The position numbers and the translations under genes were made by a program. From Pseudomonas soli (GTDB lineage Bacteria > Pseudomonadota > Gammaproteobacteria > Pseudomonadales > Pseudomonadaceae), in assembly GCF_900110655.1 (NCBI RefSeq), contig NZ_FOEQ01000002.1, positions 372,001 to 436,000 on the forward strand: a stretch of 64,000 nucleotides of DNA, read 5' to 3'. Of this stretch, positions 29,184 through 37,217 are shown piece after piece (the stretch's first letter is position 1; each line of letters starts with the position of its first letter). The notes below the pieces were generated by a model that worked only from the letters and a program-made list of their open reading frames with translations, had not been told where the DNA came from and did not search any database.

Positions 29184-30647
29184 ATGATCAAGACGCTCCG
29201 CCCACTGTTGTTCGCCGGCCTGTTGCTGCCCTTGTCGCTGTCAGTCCAGGCCGCCACCGTAAACACCAACCTGTCACCGAAGGTGCAACAGGCGCTCAAA
29301 ACCAACAAGCTGCAGGACTCGGCCCTGTCGCTGGTCATGCTGCCGCTGGACGGACCAGGCGCGGCAACCGTTTTCAACGCCGACGTTTCGGTCAACCCGG
29401 CCTCGACCATGAAGCTGGTCACCACCTATGCCGCGCTAGAGCTGCTGGGCCCCACCTTTCAATGGAAAACCGAGTTCTACACCGACGGCACACTGAGCAA
29501 CGGCGTGCTCAATGGCAACCTGTATCTCAAGGGCGGTGGCGACCCCAAGCTGAACATGGAAAAGCTCTGGTTGCTGATGCGCGACCTGCGCGCCAACGGT
29601 GTGCGTACCGTGACCGGCGACCTGATCCTGGATCGCAGCCACTTCGTGCAACCCAACCTGCCGCAGTTCAACGATGACGGCGGCGACGACAACAAACCGT
29701 TTCTGGTCAAGCCGGACTCGCTGCTGGTCAACCTGAAGGCTCTGCGTTTCGTGGCCCGTAACGACGGTGGCAAGGTCAACGTGTCGGTCGAACCACCGAT
29801 CGCCAGCATCCGTATCGACAACCAGGTCAAGGCCGTGGCGGGCAAGCAGTGCAATGGTGAAGTGCGCTACAACCCGGTGGTGCAGCCCGATGGTGTCAGC
29901 GTCACGGTCAGTGGCCAGCTCGCCGATGGCTGCAACTCGCAGACCTACCTGGCGCTGCTGGATCACCCGACCTATGCCGCCGGTGCGGTGCGGGCCATCT
30001 GGAACGAGCTGGGCGGCAACATCCAGGGCCGCGACCGCATCGAGAACGTGCCCAAGAGCGCACGCCTGCTGGCTCGGGCCTTCTCGCCAGACCTCGTGGA
30101 AGTGATCCGCGACATCAACAAATACAGCAACAACACCATGGCCCAGCAGTTGTTCCTCAGCCTTGGCGCGCAGTTCCGCACCGACGCTGACGGCGACGAC
30201 GCCCGCGCCGCTCAACGTGTGGTGCGTCAGTGGATGGCCAAGAAAGGCATCACCGCGCCGCACCTGGTGATGGAGAACGGCTCGGGCCTGTCCCGTGCCG
30301 AGCGGGTCAGCACCCGCGAGATGGCCGCGCTGCTGCAGGCGGCCTGGAAGAGCCCGTACGCGGCCGAGTTCATCAGTTCGATGCCGCTGGTGGGCATGGA
30401 CGGCACCATGCGCAAGCGGCTCAAGCGCACCGCCATGACGGGCGAAGGGCATATCAAGACCGGGACCCTGAATACCGTGCGGGCAATTGCCGGGTTCAGC
30501 CGTGACAGTAACGGGCACACCTGGGCGGTGGCGGCCATTCTCAATGATCCCAAGCCTTGGGGGGCTTCGCAGGTGCTGGATCAGGTGTTGCTGGATCTTT
30601 ATCGGCAGCCGAAGGTGGGGAATGGGACTGTTGGGGTGATGCCTTGA
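29184..30647 (+). CDS. dacB: D-alanyl-D-alanine carboxypeptidase/endopeptidase (PBP4)
   Basis: The 487-residue precursor has a Sec signal peptide ending SVQA and then a class C penicillin-binding protein. The active-site motifs are SxxK (Ser74-Thr-Met-Lys77), SNN (Ser315) and KTG (Lys425). It trims or cleaves peptidoglycan cross-links in the periplasm. The in-frame ATG at 29103 lies upstream, but the ATG at 29184 gives a clean signal peptide and an AGGG precedes it. The downstream 450 bp are noncoding and contain a large hairpin-rich repeat. Confidence 0.93.
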   Translation: MIKTLRPLLFAGLLLPLSLSVQAATVNTNLSPKVQQALKTNKLQDSALSLVMLPLDGPGAATVFNADVSVNPASTMKLVTTYAALELLGPTFQWKTEFYTDGTLSNGVLNGNLYLKGGGDPKLNMEKLWLLMRDLRANGVRTVTGDLILDRSHFVQPNLPQFNDDGGDDNKPFLVKPDSLLVNLKALRFVARNDGGKVNVSVEPPIASIRIDNQVKAVAGKQCNGEVRYNPVVQPDGVSVTVSGQLADGCNSQTYLALLDHPTYAAGAVRAIWNELGGNIQGRDRIENVPKSARLLARAFSPDLVEVIRDINKYSNNTMAQQLFLSLGAQFRTDADGDDARAAQRVVRQWMAKKGITAPHLVMENGSGLSRAERVSTREMAALLQAAWKSPYAAEFISSMPLVGMDGTMRKRLKRTAMTGEGHIKTGTLNTVRAIAGFSRDSNGHTWAVAAILNDPKPWGASQVLDQVLLDLYRQPKVGNGTVGVMP

Positions 30648-31097
30648 TTTGAATGGGGTGGGCTTTCAGGCTTTCAGGGTGTGGGTTTTGAGGGCTGTAA
30701 ACACATGCATTGGCGAGGGCGACGCACAGTCACCTTTTCGCCTTTACGGCGACCTTCTTTTGCGCGGGCAAAAGAAGGCAAAAACCGCTGGCTCCATTCA
30801 TCCGGCCCCTACGCTTCGCTTCGGGGTCCCCTCACTCCGGGCTCGCTCCGGGAGGACGCGCCGACGGGCCATCCATGGCCTGATCGGCGCTTGACGGGCA
30901 TCCATGCCCGTCACCTCCCTGCGCAAACCCTGCGTTCGGCCTCCTGAAGTCGCAATTGGCGGCGCCTGAACTATTGCGCGCTTAGAAGCAGAGCAAGAGC
31001 AAGACGAAAAAGCACAAATGCTTGTCTGGCAGCTGATCATTGATTGGCTGTCGCATCGGTGCGCCGATGCGACTTGCCGTGATCTCGTAGGCGGGGC
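30648..31097. other. 450-bp noncoding interval between dacB and an OmpA-like gene
   Basis: The two genes are convergent. No open frame here has protein character or a ribosome binding site. Most of the interval is the structured repeat described separately, with G/T-rich sequence on its left and AT-richer sequence on its right. Confidence 0.6.
30745..30960. repeat. Multi-hairpin intergenic repeat element
   Basis: The element is a string of strong inverted repeats. CCTTCTTTTGC/GCAAAAGAAGG (30753-30778) has a 4-base loop. CCCC/GGGG at 30806-30826 encloses a GC-rich loop. GCGCCGA...TCGGCGC (about 30858-30890) encloses GGCCAT-CC-ATGGCC. TGACGGGCAT/ATGCCCGTCA (30892-30913) has a 2-base loop. It resembles a sequence I recall recurring in intergenic regions of P. 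putida-group genomes. The outer limits are approximate. Confidence 0.6.
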
Positions 31098-31907
31098 TCA
31101 GCGTGCGGGGGCGAGCTTGCCCTTGTCGTCGGAGAAGACGATCTCCACTCGACGATTCTGCGCCCTGCCCCGCTCCGAGGCATTGGCTTCCACCGGGTAC
31201 TGGTCACCATAGCCCTCGACCTGGATGCGCTTTTCATCCACGCCCAGGTCAACCAGCATGTCGGCGACCGACTGGGCACGATCACGGGACAGCTTCAGGT
31301 TCTCTTCCGCCGCGCCGGTGCTGTCGGTATAGCCCTCGATCCGCACCACTCGACGCGGATTGAGCTGAAGGAACTGCACCAGCTTGAGCACAGTGCGGCT
31401 GGCCGAGTTCTTGAGGTCGGCCTGGCCGGTGTCGAACAGCACGTCACCCAGGGTCATCACCAGGCCGCGGTCAGTCTGCTCGGACGCCAGCGCGACAATC
31501 TGCGCCTCGACGAACTTGCCTTGCTGCTGCACGCTCGCCAGCTTGGCCTCGCGCAGGGCCAGCTGCAGGCGCTGGCGCTCCAGGTCGAGCTTGGTCAGTC
31601 GCTCCTGATTCAGCGCCAGCTTGGCATGCTCACTGGCGATCTCGCTGTAACGTTGGCTGAGGTAGGCGTAATGGCGTACATCGCTGCCGGTGCCGACATA
31701 ACCGGCCAGGCGCTCCGCGCGCCCCAGCGACTCGCCGGCCCGGATCACATCACGGGGCGCGCTGCGCAGCACGTCGGAATTGTCCTTGACCTTCTGGAAC
31801 GCGGCGCTCGCGTCGTCCAGCGCCGACTCGCTGCGCTGGCTGGCGCAGCCCTGCAACCCCACCAGGGCCAGCAAGGCCAACGCGGCCATGGGCTTGAAGC
31901 GGCTCAT
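31098..31907 (-). CDS. OmpA-family lipoprotein with DUF4398-like helical region
   Basis: The 269-residue precursor has a lipoprotein signal ending LQGC. A helical region follows with many Gln, Lys and Glu (about 25-145), resembling the DUF4398 domain of its neighbour. The C-terminal OmpA-like peptidoglycan-binding domain has DVLFDTGQADLKNSA, IEGYTDSTGAAEENLKLSRD and RAQNRRVEIVF. It should be anchored in the outer membrane and bind peptidoglycan. It overlaps the upstream lipoprotein gene by 4 bp, so both are translated together in a three-gene operon. Confidence 0.9.
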   Translation of the reverse strand: MSRFKPMAALALLALVGLQGCASQRSESALDDASAAFQKVKDNSDVLRSAPRDVIRAGESLGRAERLAGYVGTGSDVRHYAYLSQRYSEIASEHAKLALNQERLTKLDLERQRLQLALREAKLASVQQQGKFVEAQIVALASEQTDRGLVMTLGDVLFDTGQADLKNSASRTVLKLVQFLQLNPRRVVRIEGYTDSTGAAEENLKLSRDRAQSVADMLVDLGVDEKRIQVEGYGDQYPVEANASERGRAQNRRVEIVFSDDKGKLAPAR

Positions 31908-32257
31908 GGCTGCACCTCCAGCTGCTTGCGCAGACGCTTGATACGCGATTGCAACACCTGCAACTGCTCCTCGCTTTTCTGGTTCAGCACCCGCGCCTCA
32001 GCCAGGCGGGCATCGAGCTCGGCCTGCTCGGCGCGCATGCGTGCGTCGCGATAGCTTTCACCGAGCATGTTGCTCTTGGCGCGGGCCAGTTTGTCTTCGG
32101 CCAACTTGAACTCCGGCACCTGCTCGGTGGCACCGACCGCCCTGGCCTGCTCGAGCGCCTGCTCAGACAAGCGCAGCTGTTCATTGGGTGCCGGATCATT
32201 GGCACAGCCGGCCAGGCCAAGCACGGCCAGGGCGAGCATCAAGGGTTGGATTCTCAC
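31904..32257 (-). CDS. DUF4398-domain lipoprotein
   Basis: The 117-residue precursor has the lipobox LAGC and a mature part of coiled, charged helices (QLRLSEQALEQARAVGATEQ and KLAEDKLARAKSNMLGESYR) as in DUF4398 proteins. The start is a GTG with AGGAAG 7 bp upstream. It lies between the binding-protein gene (9-bp gap) and the OmpA-like lipoprotein (4-bp overlap). It probably cooperates with the latter at the outer membrane. Function unknown. Confidence 0.83.
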   Translation of the reverse strand: MRIQPLMLALAVLGLAGCANDPAPNEQLRLSEQALEQARAVGATEQVPEFKLAEDKLARAKSNMLGESYRDARMRAEQAELDARLAEARVLNQKSEEQLQVLQSRIKRLRKQLEVQP

Positions 32258-32266
32258 ACACGCTTC

Positions 32267-33088
32267 CTACTGTTTGGGGGCACCCTGCGACGCCTGCATC
32301 TGCGCCTTCCAACGCTCGACATTGCGCTGCAGCACAGCCTCGCTCGCCCCGGAGATCGGCAATTCTGTCAGTTTTTTCGCCAGTTGTCCGCGCAACCAGC
32401 TGTCGTTGCAGGCCGAGTTGTGCGACACCGTCAGGTACAACCCCGGCCGGTCCACCGGCAAGCCCCGGGCGATGAGGTCGTTACCCACGCCCAGGCTCTG
32501 GGCCATGGCCATGCCCGAGTAACGCCCGGCCAGCACATAGTCGACCTGGCCAAGCACCAGTTTCTGGAAAGCCTGCGTCAAGTTCTGCGCCGGTTCCAGC
32601 TTTAGCTGGGCCTTGGCGAACGCCTCGAAGGCCGGGGTCAGGCGGGCCTTCTCCGACAGGGCGCCCTGGTAGCGGGCGAGGTCGGCCGGGCCGTCAAATA
32701 CCAGGGGCGCGTCATGACGGGTCCAGACCAGGTATTCATTGAGCTGCAAGGCCGGATGGATATAGTCCAGGCTGGTCAGCTGGATTACCTGCATCGGCGT
32801 GTCAAGCAACAGGTCCATGCGCCCGCTGCGCACTTCCTCCAGCGCGTGTTCGCGCTTGCCGGCGTGCAGCACCTCGACCTTCACCCCAAGCTCGGCGGCG
32901 ACTTGGCGAAGCAGGTCGACGTTGGCGCCGATCAGGTGCTTGGGGTCCTGCGGATCCTGCCAGGAATACGGTGGCGCATCCGGGCTGCCGGTGGCCACCA
33001 GGCGCTCGCATTTACCCACCGCCAAGGCCTGAGTCGACAGCAACGCCAGCACACAGGCCAGCCCTCCCTTGCTCCAGCGAAACGCCAT
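32267..33088 (-). CDS. Periplasmic amino-acid-type binding protein (SBP_bac_3)
   Basis: The 273-residue precursor starts at the ATG at 33088 with GGAGAGGG upstream and has a Sec signal ending TQALA. The mature part is a bacterial extracellular solute-binding family 3 protein: GSPDAPPYSWQDPQDPKHL, then GANVDLLRQVAAELGVKVEV and VDYVLAGRYSGMAMAQSLG. No permease or ATPase gene is adjacent, so it may act as a sensor subunit or in envelope function rather than transport. It lies 30 bp downstream of the etfBA terminator on the same strand and may depend on readthrough. Confidence 0.85.
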   Translation of the reverse strand: MAFRWSKGGLACVLALLSTQALAVGKCERLVATGSPDAPPYSWQDPQDPKHLIGANVDLLRQVAAELGVKVEVLHAGKREHALEEVRSGRMDLLLDTPMQVIQLTSLDYIHPALQLNEYLVWTRHDAPLVFDGPADLARYQGALSEKARLTPAFEAFAKAQLKLEPAQNLTQAFQKLVLGQVDYVLAGRYSGMAMAQSLGVGNDLIARGLPVDRPGLYLTVSHNSACNDSWLRGQLAKKLTELPISGASEAVLQRNVERWKAQMQASQGAPKQ

Positions 33089-33118
33089 GCACCCTCTCCC
33101 GCCCCTGAAAAAAATCAT

Positions 33119-33153
33119 GAAAAAACCCGGACCGCCAGGGGCGGTCCGGGTTC
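33119..33153 (-). terminator. Strong hairpin terminator or attenuator after etfA
   Basis: CCCGGACCGCC (33126-33136) pairs perfectly with GGCGGTCCGGG (33140-33150) around a 3-base loop. On the minus strand it is followed by a run of T (the A-run at 33119-33125). It separates etfBA from the downstream binding-protein operon on the same strand. Confidence 0.87.
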
Positions 33154-33174
33154 TTTATAAGTGAAGCAGTCGGA

Positions 33175-34104
33175 TCAGACCAGCTTTTCCAGCTCTGGAA
33201 CCGCTTCGAACAGGTCGGCGACCAGGCCGTAGTCGGCCACCTGGAAGATCGGTGCCTCTTCGTCCTTGTTGATCGCGACGATCACCTTGGAGTCCTTCAT
33301 GCCGGCCAGGTGCTGGATCGCGCCGGAGATACCGACGGCGATGTACAGCTGTGGCGCAACGATCTTGCCGGTCTGGCCGACCTGCATGTCGTTCGGCACG
33401 AAGCCGGCGTCGACCGCGGCGCGCGAGGCGCCCACAGCGGCACCGAGCTTGTCGGCCAGGGCGTACAGGTGCTTGAAGTTGTCACCATTGCCCATGCCAC
33501 GGCCGCCGGAGACGACGATCTTGGCAGCGGTCAGCTCTGGGCGGTCGGACTTGGCCAGCTCTTCGCCGACGAAGGCCGACTTGCCAGCGTCGTGGGCGGC
33601 GGCGACGGCTTCGACGGCAGCCGAACCACCTTCGGCGGCCACGGCGTCAAAGCCGGTGGTACGCACGGTGATGACCTTCACGGCAGCGCTCGACTGCACG
33701 GTGGCAATGGCGTTACCCGCGTAGATCGGGCGCTTGAAGGTATCGGCCGATTCCACCGAGATGATCTCGGAGATCTGGTCGACGTCCAGCAGCGCGGCGA
33801 CGCGTGGCAGGATGTTCTTGCCGTTGGTGGTGGCCGGGGCCAACACATGGCTGTAACCCTTGGCCAGCTCGACTACCAGCGGCGCGACGTTTTCCGGCAG
33901 GGCATGGGCGTAGGCGGCGTTATCCGCGACCAGCACCTTGGCGACGCCTGCGATCTTGGCGGCGGACTCGGCGACGCCACCGACGTTCTGGCCTGCGACC
34001 AGTACGTGGATATCACCACCGATCTTGGCGGCGGCAGCGACAGTGTTCAGGGTGGCCGGAGCTACGGCACCGTTTTCGTGTTCAGCGACAACCAGGATAG
34101 TCAT
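33175..34104 (-). CDS. etfA: Electron transfer flavoprotein, alpha subunit
   Basis: EtfA carries the FAD of the ETF heterodimer that collects electrons from acyl-CoA and other dehydrogenases. The 309 residues end with the classical FAD-binding signature ([20 protein letters not shown], then [20 protein letters not shown]). [20 protein letters not shown] occurs before it. The start follows the etfB stop with no gap, so the two are coupled. A strong terminator lies 22 bp downstream. Confidence 0.97.
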   Translation of the reverse strand: MTILVVAEHENGAVAPATLNTVAAAAKIGGDIHVLVAGQNVGGVAESAAKIAGVAKVLVADNAAYAHALPENVAPLVVELAKGYSHVLAPATTNGKNILPRVAALLDVDQISEIISVESADTFKRPIYAGNAIATVQSSAAVKVITVRTTGFDAVAAEGGSAAVEAVAAAHDAGKSAFVGEELAKSDRPELTAAKIVVSGGRGMGNGDNFKHLYALADKLGAAVGASRAAVDAGFVPNDMQVGQTGKIVAPQLYIAVGISGAIQHLAGMKDSKVIVAINKDEEAPIFQVADYGLVADLFEAVPELEKLV

Positions 34105-34854
34105 TTAGATTACCTTCGCTTCGTTCTTCAGCTTCTCGACCAGTTCGGCCACCGACTTGACCTTGATACCCGCGCTGCGGGCGGCAGGTGCTTCGACCTT
34201 GAGGGTCTTGTTGGTGGAGGCGAGGGAAACGCCCAGCGCGTCTGGAGTAACGGTCTCCAGCGGCTTCTTCTTGGCCTTCATGATGTTCGGCAGCGACGCG
34301 TAGCGCGGCTCGTTCAGACGCAGGTCGGTGGTGACGATGGCGGGCAGGTTCAGCGCAACGGTCTGCAGGCCGCCGTCGATTTCACGGGTGACATTGACCT
34401 TGTCGCCTGCAACCTCGACCTTGGAGGCGAAGGTGCCCTGGGCAAAGCCGGTCAGCGCCGCCAGCATCTGGCCGGTCTGATTGTTGTCGCTGTCGATCGC
34501 CTGCTTGCCGAGGATGACCAGCTGTGGCTGCTCTTTGTCGACAACGGCTTTCAAGGCCTTGGCCACAGCCAGGGAGTTAAGTTCGTCGGCAGTTTCGACC
34601 AGGATGGCGCGGTCAGCACCCAGGGCCAGGGCGGTACGCAGTTGCTCCTGGGCTGTGGCCGGGCCAACGGAAACGACGACGATCTCGCTCGCAACGCCCT
34701 TTTCTTTCAGGCGTACGGCTTCTTCCACAGCGATTTCGCAGAAGGGGTTCATGGACATCTTGACGTTTGCAAGGTCGACGCCGGAGTTGTCCGCCTTGAC
34801 GCGAACCTTGACGTTGTAGTCGACCACTCGTTTGACAGCTACAAGAACCTTCAT
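34105..34854 (-). CDS. etfB: Electron transfer flavoprotein, beta subunit
   Basis: EtfB pairs with EtfA and carries AMP. The 249 residues start [20 protein letters not shown]. They hold the family motif [20 protein letters not shown] and [20 protein letters not shown] near the middle, with a C-terminal Lys-rich arm. GAGGAAT lies 6 bp before the ATG. It is the first gene of etfBA. The etfBA unit diverges from the ETF-QO gene across 543 bp. Confidence 0.97.
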   Translation of the reverse strand: MKVLVAVKRVVDYNVKVRVKADNSGVDLANVKMSMNPFCEIAVEEAVRLKEKGVASEIVVVSVGPATAQEQLRTALALGADRAILVETADELNSLAVAKALKAVVDKEQPQLVILGKQAIDSDNNQTGQMLAALTGFAQGTFASKVEVAGDKVNVTREIDGGLQTVALNLPAIVTTDLRLNEPRYASLPNIMKAKKKPLETVTPDALGVSLASTNKTLKVEAPAARSAGIKVKSVAELVEKLKNEAKVI

Positions 34855-35229
34855 GGATTCCTCGTTACTCTCCGGTGAAAAGAATGTCGCCTGGGGGCTG
34901 CCCGGCGAATGCGCGTGGGTACAAGGGCACCTCTAAAAACGTGTCGACACCGGCAACGTTCAAGTGACCGATCAGTCCTGTTACGACCATTGCAGGGTAA
35001 AACCTGCGGGTCATTTCCTGTGGTGCCGTGTAGACTCCACTACAAAGACTGATTCGGCCCGTAAACCCTGCTCTACGCCCGGTCTTTAGGGGTGCACCTG
35101 CGCCCGACGGTCAGCCTACGGCGAACGCGAAAGCGCTCGTATCTTGACCGTAACACCCAATCCGGTCAATACGGCAAATTGGCCAGGCTCCAGCCGCCTA
35201 CCTGTGATTTTACGGGCCTCCGACAAATT
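34855..35229. other. Intergenic region upstream of etfB
   Basis: This 375-bp left part of the divergent region holds no credible gene. It should contain the etfB promoter on the minus strand. An inverted repeat GCAGG-N6-CCTGC is near 34994-35009. I could not identify a convincing -35/-10 pair. Confidence 0.4.
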
Positions 35230-35243
35230 CAAACAAACGTTTG
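35230..35243 (+). promoter_or_regulatory. Candidate PsrA operator
   Basis: CAAAC-AAAC-GTTTG matches the published PsrA motif (G/C)AAAC-N2-4-GTTT(G/C). It includes part of the 12-bp palindrome ACAAACGTTTGT (35233-35244). It lies immediately before the -35 of the ETF-QO promoter. Confidence 0.6.
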
Positions 35244-35245
35244 TA

Positions 35246-35274
35246 TTGGACCCGCCAAGTGGTGTAGATATAAT
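35246..35274 (+). promoter_or_regulatory. Sigma-70 promoter of ETF-QO
   Basis: TTGGAC (35246-35251) and a perfect TATAAT (35269-35274) are separated by 17 bp. This predicts a leader of about 115 bases before the GTG start at 35398. Confidence 0.75.
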
Positions 35275-35397
35275 GCGCGGCCAAGACAAAACGGTGTAGT
35301 CCATCACCTGCGAAGCTACAGCACCTGAACGCCGCACGTGACCGTGAACACCCATAAAAGACAAGCAACGCGATGAGCCTTGAGTAGGAGAGAACCT

Positions 35398-37062
35398 GTG
35401 GAACGCGAATACATGGAATTCGACGTGGTCATCGTCGGCGCTGGCCCGGCGGGCCTGTCCGCCGCCTGCCGCCTGAAGCAGAAGGCCGCCGAAGCCGGTA
35501 GCGAGATTAGCGTCTGCGTGGTCGAGAAAGGCTCCGAAGTCGGCGCCCATATCCTCTCCGGCGCGGTGTTCGAACCACGTGCCCTGAACGAACTGTTCCC
35601 CGACTGGAAAGAACTGGGCGCGCCGCTGAACACCGAAGTCAAACGCGACGACATCTATGTACTCAAGGATGCCGGCAGCTCGACAAAAGTGCCTGACCTG
35701 TTCGTGCCCAAGACCATGCACAACCAGGGCAACTACATCATCTCGCTGGGCAACCTGTGCCGCTGGCTGGCCCAGCAGGCCGAGAACCTCGGCGTTGAGA
35801 TCTACCCGGGCTTCGCCGCCCAGGAAGCGCTGTTCGACGAAAACGGCGTGGTCCGCGGCATCATTACCGGTGACCTCGGTGTCGACCGCGAAGGCAACCC
35901 GAAGGACGGCCTGTACACCCCGGGCATGGAGCTGCGCGCCAAGTACACCCTGTTCGCCGAAGGCTGCCGTGGCCACATCGGCAAACAACTGATCAAGCGC
36001 TTCGACCTGGACAACGAGTCCGACGTCCAGCACTACGGCATCGGCCTCAAGGAAATCTGGGAGATCGACCCGGCCAAGCACGAACAGGGCCTGGTGGTGC
36101 ACACCGCCGGCTGGCCGCTGGACGTGATGGCCAAGGACAATACCGGTGGTTCTTTCCTCTATCACCTGGAGAACAACCAGGTGGTGGTCGGCCTGATCGT
36201 CGACCTTTCCTACGCCAACCCGTACCTGTCGCCGTTCGACGAATTCCAGCGCCTCAAGCACCACCCGGTGATCAGCCAGTACCTCGAAGGCGGCAAGCGC
36301 ATCAGCTACGGCGCCCGCGCCATCTGCAAGGGCGGCTTCAACTCGCTGCCGAAGATGGTGTTCAACGGCGGCGCGCTGATCGGCTGCGACCTCGGCACCC
36401 TGAACTTCGCCAAGATCAAGGGCAGCCACACCGCGATGAAGTCCGGCATGCTCGCCGCCGAAGCGGTGGCCGACGCACTGATCGCCGGCAGCGAGGGCGG
36501 TGACCAGCTCAACAGCTACGTCAGCGCGTTCAAGGCCAGTTGGCTGCATGAAGAGCTGTTCGCCAGCCGCAACTTCGGCCCGGCCATGCACAAGTTCGGC
36601 CCGATCCTCGGCGCTGCGTTCAACTACGTCGACCAGAACTGGTTCGGCGGCAAGCTGCCGTTCACCCTGCACGACACCAAGCCGGATTACGCCTGCCTCA
36701 AGCTCGCGGCGGATTCGCAAAAGATCGACTATCCGAAACCCGACGGCAAGCTCAGCTTCGACAAGCTCAGCTCGGTATTCCTCTCCAGCACCAACCACGA
36801 AGAGGAACAACCCTGCCACCTGAAGCTGGCCGACCCGAGCATCCCGATCGCCAGCAACCTGCCGCTGTACGACGAACCGGCGCAGCGCTACTGCCCGGCG
36901 GGCGTTTATGAAGTGATCACCCAGGAAGACGGCAACAAGCGCTTCCAGATCAACGCGCAGAACTGCGTGCACTGCAAGACCTGCGACATCAAGGACCCGG
37001 CCCAGAACATCACCTGGGTCACCCCTGAAGGCGCCGGCGGGCCGACCTACCCGAACATGTAG
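35398..37062 (+). CDS. Electron transfer flavoprotein-ubiquinone oxidoreductase
   Basis: ETF-QO passes electrons from reduced ETF to ubiquinone at the inner membrane. The 554 residues start EREYMEFDVVIVGAGPAGLS with the FAD-binding GAGPAG. They contain a second FAD segment near AEGCRGHIGKQL and the ubiquinone-binding GGKRISYGARAICKGGFNS. They end with the 4Fe-4S ligands in YCPAGVYE and CVHCKTCDIKDPAQNITW. I chose the GTG at 35398 because AGGAG lies 7 bp upstream. A TTG at 35380 overlaps that site. A PsrA-type operator and strong promoter precede the gene and a terminator follows it. Confidence 0.96.
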   Translation: MEREYMEFDVVIVGAGPAGLSAACRLKQKAAEAGSEISVCVVEKGSEVGAHILSGAVFEPRALNELFPDWKELGAPLNTEVKRDDIYVLKDAGSSTKVPDLFVPKTMHNQGNYIISLGNLCRWLAQQAENLGVEIYPGFAAQEALFDENGVVRGIITGDLGVDREGNPKDGLYTPGMELRAKYTLFAEGCRGHIGKQLIKRFDLDNESDVQHYGIGLKEIWEIDPAKHEQGLVVHTAGWPLDVMAKDNTGGSFLYHLENNQVVVGLIVDLSYANPYLSPFDEFQRLKHHPVISQYLEGGKRISYGARAICKGGFNSLPKMVFNGGALIGCDLGTLNFAKIKGSHTAMKSGMLAAEAVADALIAGSEGGDQLNSYVSAFKASWLHEELFASRNFGPAMHKFGPILGAAFNYVDQNWFGGKLPFTLHDTKPDYACLKLAADSQKIDYPKPDGKLSFDKLSSVFLSSTNHEEEQPCHLKLADPSIPIASNLPLYDEPAQRYCPAGVYEVITQEDGNKRFQINAQNCVHCKTCDIKDPAQNITWVTPEGAGGPTYPNM

Positions 37063-37077
37063 GCCCTGTCCCGCATC

Positions 37078-37115
37078 AAAAAGCCCCCAAGCCGTTTGGC
37101 CCGGGGGCTTTTTCG
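37078..37115 (+). terminator. Rho-independent terminator after ETF-QO
   Basis: AAGCCCCC (37081-37088) pairs with GGGGGCTT (37103-37110) and is followed by TTT. The flanking A-run makes it potentially bidirectional. Confidence 0.85.
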
Positions 37116-37217
37116 TATCAGGCGGTACCGACTTCCTTAAAAAGCCCTTGGCGTCGGTCGAACAGTTTGACCAGCGCGGCGTTTAGTCTTGCGCTCTACA
37201 GCTCAGCACTCACTGGC

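Noticed and set aside
30649..31040. Short open frames inside the dacB downstream interval
   Set aside because: They are low-complexity readings of the multi-hairpin repeat on both strands, without ribosome binding sites.
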